The notes under the pieces were generated by a model, which saw only the letters and a program-made list of their open reading frames with translations, ran no database searches and was not told where the DNA came from. This document shows, piece after piece, positions 57,361 through 64,000 of a DNA stretch of 64,000 nt (within the stretch, counting starts at the first letter, position 1; each line of letters starts with the position of its first letter). The DNA comes from Catonia carolina. Its lineage: Eukaryota > Arthropoda > Insecta > Hemiptera > Achilidae. The stretch is taken from the NCBI GenBank assembly GCA_035578175.1, contig JAQMRL010000001.1:184275283-184339282 (forward strand), read 5' to 3'. The position numbers were made by a program, and so were the translations under genes.

Positions 57361-59014
57361 TTAAGTATGGAGATAATAATGGCTTTTTAAGTAAATTAAT
57401 TGTTAACGATGACTTGTAATAAATTTTATTAAAACATATTATGCGCATGCATATTTTATAAAAATCAAAAAGATTTCTTAACAAACATCGTAGGTCTATC
57501 CAATAATTTTTCATGTCAAAAATTAAGTGCCTATTGTTAAACTGCATATGAGCATTGGTTGTATATTAATACGACCACTTCATTATCCTATAATAAAATT
57601 GTATGTAACATAACTATTGTAAGCATTGTCTTCTTACGAAATCTGCACAATAAATTAATATACCTCCATCCATTAAAACAATTTTATGACAATTTCATTC
57701 TGTTAGATTACAGTAAATAATCTTCTGATGCGTGTATGTACGTATGTAGGCTGTGCATTGTCATAACTCTACTGGTATGTAAAAACGATCTTTCTAGCAA
57801 TCTGGTTACTGTTGCTTCGTAATTGAATAAAGTATAATTAGCCTCTAATAAAATTTATTTAATAGAGTATATCTTTATTCCGTTATGGATAACTGAATTC
57901 CAGTAAATTCCAGTATTAGATTTGTTAATTTTATTTACTTTAGACTTTTTTAGACTTTTTGTAGTGTGTCAGTTTTGTGAATGACAGTAGGTCAAATGAA
58001 ATGGGGTCGTAGGTATATCAAATCACAGGTTAGATTCCACAAATTGTCTACTTTAAATATAAGTTTTCTAATTGAATGAGTTACCCAAGATAAAACCTAA
58101 TTTTAGTGAATTATTTAAGGGGCACGGAATAACTATCTCCTTTATGTTAATGTAAGAAATATTTTCTCAAAAACGGTTACAGTTATCCTGTCTAACTTTT
58201 TGTGGTTACTTTTCAGGCTATTTTATACCCACTAAGTTAGTAGCATCTTGATAAATTGTCAGGAAGACAAGACATTTTTTTTAAATTACCTTTTTTGAAA
58301 ATATAACTTTTTGCCTTTTGAAGTGGAAAATAAATATTCAGGCACATTACTTTACTGTAATGTTAACTCAGTACATTGAAATTATGATATAGAACGTTGT
58401 GCAATATTTTTTTTTAAATCCATTCACATTTGTTGAAAAAATGTTCCTTACGCGTCAAAAATTGTTATTTACGGGAAACAAGCAAAACTAAAAGGTAAAA
58501 GGTAAAGGTAAAAGGCATTATAAATTAAATAAATCAATAAGTCATTTTTTACAGTTCAGAGTTCAGTGCGTTACATTCACAGCTCGTCTGATGCAAACAT
58601 AAAGTTTTAAGACAAAATAAAAATAAATTTATGAATTTATCTGTTGTCATTCAAAAAATAGAGATGTTTATGCAAACGGTTCCGTTTGAAAAACAATGTA
58701 AGGTTTCAACATTATTTTTAATTATTTTTCTTTGGTGGATAAAAACTACAAAATTCCCAAAAAATTATAAATCGTTAGATGCAGAAAACTCTGAATTTTA
58801 ATAATGTGCAAAAAATCCGAAACTGTGAAAATTTTCAATTTGTTCTGTTCCTGGTCCCCTTAATGGTTATCATTTACTCGTAATTCGAAACAGTTATTAT
58901 TTTAATTATTACGTAATTAATATGCTATTATTTAATGGTTTAAAACTTATTATTTTATTGATGTCGAGAGAGACAACGTAGAAATAATGCGAGGTAAAAC
59001 ACAAATTTACCCTT
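57361..59014. other. AT-rich DNA, no gene seen
   Basis: A short AAGGTAA-like tandem run lies near 58492-58515. Nothing else recognised. Confidence 0.4.
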
Positions 59015-59275
59015 GAGCTTGTATGAGGTGTATATGAGGTATATTCTTGTACAGATTCTGGCTGACCGTTCCTAAGAGAGCATGGTTAATTAAATCCCAA
59101 TTATCAAAGTACACGGGTAACCACTATCTAAAATACAAATCCGTATAATAGTAACTACCTTTACTAAGATTTAAATCATGGAACCATCGTCTCCGGAAAT
59201 CAGCTGTTGTTGTTTTAAACTTTCAACTCTCGGCGACAACTTTACCACTAGACCAACCCGTTGGGTTAGAATACG
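59015..59275 (-). mobile_element. tRNA-derived SINE (family S2)
   Basis: On the minus strand it starts AACGGGTTGGTCTAGTGGTA (A box GGTCTAGTGG). The B box is eroded, and the S2 body AGTAAAGGTAGTTACTATTA and GTGGTTACCCGTGTACTTT follow. Confidence 0.75.
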
Positions 59276-59290
59276 AAAAAATACGTAAAT

Positions 59291-60128
59291 TTTTACTTTC
59301 TCTTGCCTATATTAATAAATAGGAAGGAAAGTATTGTTTTCATGTTGATTTTTTGAAATCGAGTTATCACCGGATCTACACGTTTTTAGACCCCTGAACC
59401 CAAAAAACATGTTTTTAACAATTGGTCTGTGTGTGTGTGTGTTGTGTGTGTGCGCGCGCGCGCGTGTGTGTGTTTATGAACAGAATATCTCAAGAACGGA
59501 ACACCGTACAAAGTTGAAACTTAAAACTTAAGTTAGGTACCACTAGAGGTCCCAAGACAAACATTTTTATCAAAATCAGTCTACCGGAAGTAGTAGTTTA
59601 TTCGTGAAATTTTTCACTTTTTTGTGATTTCCTCAAAAATGCTCCTACGGTTTTTTTAAAAATCGCCTCATTTACTAAATTTTTTATGTTCTACAAGATA
59701 ATGTAGGCGCCATGTCTACTGAAGTTCTTGGGGAGGCTGTTCTCTCAAAGAAAAAAATTGCTTTTAATGATTTTCTGTTTTAATTTCATGAAAATCATTA
59801 AAAAAATTAATTTTTTAAGATTACAGCCTTAGCATACTTTTTACGACAAAAGTGTATAATAATAAAATTTATAGAAAATTAAAAGATCTACAACTTTTAT
59901 TTATAGCTTTTTTTCTCTACTGAGCCTAGTTGAGCGTGAAAGAGTGATTTTGTATTAAGCCAAACTAAGGTTGATTTTAATTTTACTTCGTTCACTCATG
60001 ATTAAAATAAGGTTTATTGAATTAAGTTTTTTGTTTATTTCTAATGTTTTATTACTAATATTAGGTTATATTGTTCATTATTTGCATTGGCAAGAGAAAG
60101 TGGTGTGGGTGTTTCACACCAGATTTTT
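59291..60128 (+). mobile_element. HINE-like element, copy 6
   Basis: Exact subterminal repeats lie at 59295-59307 and 60089-60101. The GT/GC microsatellite has a single TT interruption. About 100 bp of the middle is deleted relative to copies 1 and 4. The hairpin is GTGTGG...TCACAC with one mismatch, followed by CAGATTTTTT. Confidence 0.8.
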
Positions 60129-60183
60129 TAAAATTTACACTTGCTACTTTAATTTTGTTTCAAAGATGCAATCGTGCAAATTA

Positions 60184-60213
<30 letters not shown>
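60184..60213. repeat. AAT trinucleotide microsatellite
   Basis: Ten uninterrupted AAT units. Confidence 0.95.
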
Positions 60214-60214
<1 letters not shown>

Positions 60215-61439
60215 TAATTCTAAATATTACAGTAGGCGAAAAACTGTTGGTAAATATTTGATTTCCAACTATTCCAGTTAATCCAACCAGAACATTTGTA
60301 TTTTTTAAAGTTTCCGCGTTAGATATAAGCAACTATTTCTTTAAGAAACTTTTAATAACGAAAGCGATTAATTTAATTATTAAGTAAAATATTATCAGAA
60401 CTAATTCAGTTATGATAACTGAATTATACGGTTGTCTTAAATTATTTATTATTTGTTGATCCAACGTTATTGGTAACAAAGAAAATTCTTTGTGAGTTAA
60501 ACATTATAATCCAGTACTTGTACTTTTAATCTAGAAGATTCTGTATTGTGGTATTAACAGAAACATAACCATAACAAAATAATATATAAATAAATAAGAT
60601 GTTATTATTGTTTTAATATATTTGTTTCAAGTCACTCATTGCTTCACGAAATCATTAAACGTGATTGTTCATTACGAAGAAGAAGTACCGTAACCTTTAA
60701 ATAGGGTCAATTGCATTGACCCGTGTGCCATTACAAGTAAAGATATTGGGTCTTTTAGTCGGTTATTCTTGTGTGTTGCAAACTTGAATAATGAGTCACG
60801 ATATGGGTGATTTTTATCTTTGTTTGATTTTTGTTTTGTTGGGTATTTATTGAATTTCGTTAATACCTTTAAGAGTATTAAAATCATCGCACGGATGCAC
60901 GATTAACCCTCACACATAATAATCCACACGAGTGTAGCATTTTATCGCGTGTGAGGTATTCAGTAATACGTTTATGGACCCGACTTTTTTATGAAATACT
61001 GACCGGCTATTATTAATACAATGGTAAATGCTTCAATGAACTAAGCCGATTTTTAATTCCAACCGCGACCATCACCCTTTAAGTTTGCTATACAAAATTA
61101 TGAAACGGATAGCTGAAGTACGATTTGTACCTAATAGCAAAATAGTTTCGTTAATAATGTGCTAAATGCATGTAAACGTATTGAGGGAATTATTGATTCT
61201 TACATTGGATTCATTAGCTGCTTTTTTATCATTTAGTAATATTTCGCCATGAAACATACCACTGTGAAAATTCATTTGGGGATAACAATGAGAAAATAGC
61301 TGTGATAAAAATTATTTCTATTACCTACTTTAATTCTCATTTAAATTATAGTTTATTTAAATATAATAATTTAAACTGTTTATCAAATTTTAATTTCTGT
61401 AAATACTTTCGGAAAAATAATTTGATACGTTAAGTAATT
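60214..61439. other. No gene seen; two small inverted repeats
   Basis: GGGTCAAT...ATTGACCC near 60704-60722, and CCTCACAC (60909-60916) with GTGTGAGG (60949-60956). The latter follows TTAACC, which is reminiscent of a piggyBac-type end, but no partner end was found. Confidence 0.35.
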
Positions 61440-62320
61440 TATCCTATCTACGCAGGAGTTCCACAAGCGTTTTGCTCCCTTCCTGTACGGCTCATACAAC
61501 GCCGATGTATTTTTTTATACGGTATTATTTTTTTAATATCTACAGAGACAAACACTACTAAAGCCACTTTTCCTACAATACTCCACTTTAATCAGTCCAT
61601 GAAGATCTAGCTACAGCGTCTAAGCATCTGGAACAACATCTTAACACAATACAAGACTGGCAAAATAAATGTTTTATGAAAGCAAATAAAACAATTGCAC
61701 ATAACGGAAAGGTGGTGAGTTAAATTAATTGCACTCGATCTGTTTGTTCCAGGGCTACAAAAAAATAATTTTCTTTATCACACAGTCAGCCAATTATTTG
61801 ACTGAACTATTTATGAACAGAAGAGGTAGAGGTGTAAAAGACATTATTCAGTATTATCTCCTCTGAGAGTAATGAATTTTACTATACAGCCAGACCCTGT
61901 TGCGAAAGAATTGAAGGTGTCATTTGCAAGTTGGAAAGTGGGTGCTTTTTAGAGAGCTTGGCATGCTGATAAGCATATTTTTTCAACTCTGTGAGGAAGG
62001 CAATAGTAAACCACCTCACTCCTCGTTTTTACTTAGTAAAACCTCTAGAGGTTCAAACCAGCCTTTCGGCTGTTGACCTAAACAACAAATAAAACAAAGA
62101 ACCTTAATTAACTTTTAAGTTTAATGTAATATTTACACGTACCAACCAGTTAACATAAATAAGACTCAAATACCCAAAGTAGACTCCACTAGATACCTTG
62201 GTACACGTCTTCCCAAACGACTGAATTGGAAAACATACATGCAGAACAAAAGAAAAAACTGAACGCAAAATTTAAACAGTTTATTGGGTACTAGGTAAAC
62301 TTTCGACTCTCAATATTTTT
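61440..62320 (+). pseudogene. Jockey-type reverse transcriptase relic split by a B insertion
   Basis: The left part reads YAGVPQ (61446 on), a decayed T-F-x-D-D region (TNTTKATFP), then DLATASKHLEQHLNTIQDWQ and KCFMKANK. After the B insertion (61695-62085) it resumes with VNINKTQIPKVDSTRYLGT, RLPKRLNWKTYMQNKRKK, LNAKFKQF and LGKLSTLN. Order and spacing match the intact Jockey protein (AGVPQG, YADD, KYLGLTFDKRLTW). Multiple frame breaks and a lost Y-A-D-D make it inactive. Confidence 0.8.
61695..62085 (+). mobile_element. Repeat B, copy B5, exact 12-bp target duplication
   Basis: CAAATAAAACAA occurs at 61683-61694 and again at 62086-62097, exactly flanking a 391-bp B element. The host sequence on both sides is one Jockey relic, so this is an authentic insertion that defines the ends of the family. 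No terminal inverted repeats and no reading frame. Confidence 0.85.
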
Positions 62321-62614
62321 TTTAGCTTTTATTTCTTATCGGGAACTGTACATTGTTGACAACTACCAATCTGATCGCTGCTTTTTGCTGTATTTTTTTT
62401 GACGTGGATTAGACATCAGTTTGAACAGGGACCCCCAGTACAGTTTGTTCGTGGATGGCTGTCAACTGTTCACCATACAAAGTCGCTTGCCCAATCGGTG
62501 TTACTTAACAAATAATAGCGACTTTCTACCACCTGATTGACTGGGCTGGCCCGAAGGCCCGACACTCAATCTTAACAACAAACTTTTAATTTTCAAAGCA
62601 ATTCTTAAACCAAT
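62321..62614. other. No gene recognised
   Basis: GC-richer than average near 62400-62570, with frames such as FVRGWLSTVHHTKSL that I cannot assign. It may be a remnant of another element. Confidence 0.3.
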
Positions 62615-63511
62615 TTTTACTTTTTCTTGCCTGTATGAATATATAGGAAGGAAAGTATTTTTTTCATGTCAATTTTTCGAAATCAAGTTTTCACCGGATC
62701 TACACGTTTTCAGCCCCCTGAACCCAAAAATATGTTTTTAGCGTTTGGTCTGCATGTGTGTGTACAAACTTGAAACTTAAGTTAGACACTCTACCGGACC
62801 TGACATCATCAAAAACCATCATTCATCAAAACCGGTCAACCGAAAATAGTAGTTTATTCTTGTAATTTTTCACTTTTTTGCAATTTTTTCAAAAACGACT
62901 CCTACGATTTTTTTTAAAAATCGCCTGGTTTACTAAATTTTTTGTGCTTTACAAGATAGGGTAGGCACCATGTCTGCTGAAATTCTTGGAGAGGCGTTTT
63001 CACGTAAAAATGGTTTTTTTAAGATTGCGGCTTAAATATGCATTTAAGCGCAAAAATTTATATAATATAAGTTGTAGATAATTTAAAATCCTACAACCTT
63101 TATTCGTAACATTTTTTTGTGTAACGCTTAGTTTAGCGGTAATTAGCGGTTTTATGTTTTTTCTCACGAAAACGTGTGAAAAATCGATTTTTTCAAGATT
63201 TCGGCATTAGTATATCTTTTACGAAAAAAGTGTCTATAATGAAATTTATAGGAAATTGAAAAATCTACAACTTTAATTGGAGAATTTTTCTCTACAGTCC
63301 CTAGTTTAGCGTGAAAGAACGATTTCCTTATTTTTAAGCTAAACTGAAGTTAATTTTCATTTTGCGTCTTTCACCCTTGATTAAAATTAGGTTATGTTTA
63401 TTGGGGTTAGTTTTTTGTTTATTTCTAAAGTTTTATTACTAATGTTAGGTTATATTGTTAATTATTTTCATTTGCAAGAGAAAGTTGTGTGAGTGTTTCA
63501 CACGAGATTTT
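62615..63511 (+). mobile_element. HINE-like element, copy 7
   Basis: Subterminal repeats ACTTTTTCTTGCC (62619-62631) and TGCAAGAGAAAGT (63473-63485), each with one change from consensus. The microsatellite is reduced to a few GT units. The hairpin GTGTGA...TCACAC is intact, followed by CGAGATTTTT. Confidence 0.8.
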
Positions 63512-63524
63512 TACGTATACAATA

Positions 63525-63655
63525 ATTCAATATTAGAAGTTTGCTATCCATTTCAACATTCAAAGGCGGGAAAAGTTCCAATCGAAACTACTCAAGACAT
63601 CACAGCATCACCTTGGTACATAATAAACAACATATTACACAGAGATCTACACATT
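63525..63655 (+). pseudogene. Jockey-type reverse transcriptase fragment
   Basis: The frame reads FQHSKAGKVPIETTQDITAS, then PWYIINNILHRDLHI. This aligns with FQSKTLRLIANAPLYVSNKT and LHTDLK of the intact Jockey protein. HINE-like copy 7 ends just before it, and the frame continues past the homology only as a hydrophobic AT-rich tail, so the long forward frame here is a composite and not a gene. Confidence 0.6.
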
Positions 63656-64000
63656 ATTATCATTTTATCTTTAACTGTACCTATTTTTATTTTCATTTTT
63701 GCTGTTAATATTTACATAATATGGTTTTTTTATTTAGGTGGAAAAGTGTTAAAAAAAAGTATTATTTTAGTCATACTGGAGTGACTACTAACATTAGATT
63801 TCTTATTTATATTTTTTTGTATATAGTACAATTATTTATGAATTGTATTTATGTGTCTGTTTGTTATTCGGTGTATTGTCTTCCAAGTTCGGACTCTACG
63901 CTCTTTTGGAGGAGTTATATTTATTGATATATAAATAAATAAATAAATACTGTAAGTATGATGGTTTGTTTTATGCATATTTAAGCAAGACTATTAGGAA
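63656..64000. other. AT-rich DNA, no gene seen
   Basis: An AAAT microsatellite lies near 63930-63950. Nothing else recognised. Confidence 0.4.

Noticed and set aside
60902..60956. piggyBac-like end (TTAACC followed by an 8-bp inverted repeat)
   Set aside because: No matching second end or transposase nearby. The similarity is too short.
63455..63784. 109-codon frame with hydrophobic segments
   Set aside because: It starts in a HINE-like end, passes through a Jockey fragment and continues into AT-rich DNA. The hydrophobicity is explained by T-rich codons.
1..64000. CRISPR array, operons, phage or plasmid functions, rRNA genes, or a viral insertion
   Set aside because: No regular spacer array, no compact genes and no rRNA or viral motifs. 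All coding homology is to eukaryotic transposable elements.

Overview
The window looks like nuclear DNA of an arthropod, most likely an insect and plausibly a hemipteran (the taxon is inference). It is strongly AT-rich and gene-poor, has no long host reading frame, and has no prokaryotic operon, ribosome-binding-site or CRISPR architecture. Nearly everything recognisable is transposable-element sequence at different stages of decay: Jockey-type and RTE-like non-LTR retrotransposon fragments, Tc1/mariner-type and hAT transposase relics, tRNA-derived SINEs, and two abundant repeat families I cannot name.

The commonest family has seven substantial copies and two 3' fragments (3.1, 12.7, 15.9, 36.9, 52.8, 53.8, 54.4, 59.3 and 62.6 kb; about 0.93-0.97 kb when full). 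It has 13-bp subterminal inverted repeats, a variable GT microsatellite and a 3'-terminal hairpin, which matches the layout of non-autonomous Helentron elements (HINE/DINE-like). A second family of about 390 bp (called B here; 2.8, 6.3, 47.9, 54.0, 54.7 and 61.7 kb) is flanked by 12-bp target duplications in two copies and behaves like a short retroposon.

Layout. 0.6-1.1 kb: a 12-bp minisatellite with higher-order repeats. 1.1-13.8 kb: SINEs, RTE-like and Jockey relics, a B copy and two HINE-like copies. 15.6-24 kb: a palindrome, a short HINE-like copy, a recent Jockey 3' end at 21.0 kb and RTE-like tails. 25.7 kb: the best host-gene signal, a terminal exon with one membrane segment. 27.6-28.5 kb: a 950-bp mariner-type element with near-perfect ends but a deleted catalytic core. 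28.9-31.8 kb: SINEs and two RTE-like tails. 33.3-33.6 kb: a GC-rich island that looks like a promoter and first exon on the minus strand. 34.4-39.5 kb: a Jockey relic, a HINE-like copy, and a heavily rearranged locus with duplicated coding-like DNA, hairpins and a dead transposase fragment. 40.4-45.4 kb: retrotransposon tails, a 37-bp palindromic micro-insertion, and DUF4817/hAT relics. 49.9-51.4 kb: a 5'-truncated Jockey element with an uninterrupted 413-aa reverse transcriptase. 52.7-55.1 kb: alternating HINE-like and B copies. 56-64 kb: more retrotransposon tails, two HINE-like copies, and a Jockey relic split by a B insertion.

The genes do not form a pathway. The window records repeated transposition and rearrangement, probably in a large intron or intergenic region. 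All calls are by eye from sequence and translation, and no database search was run.
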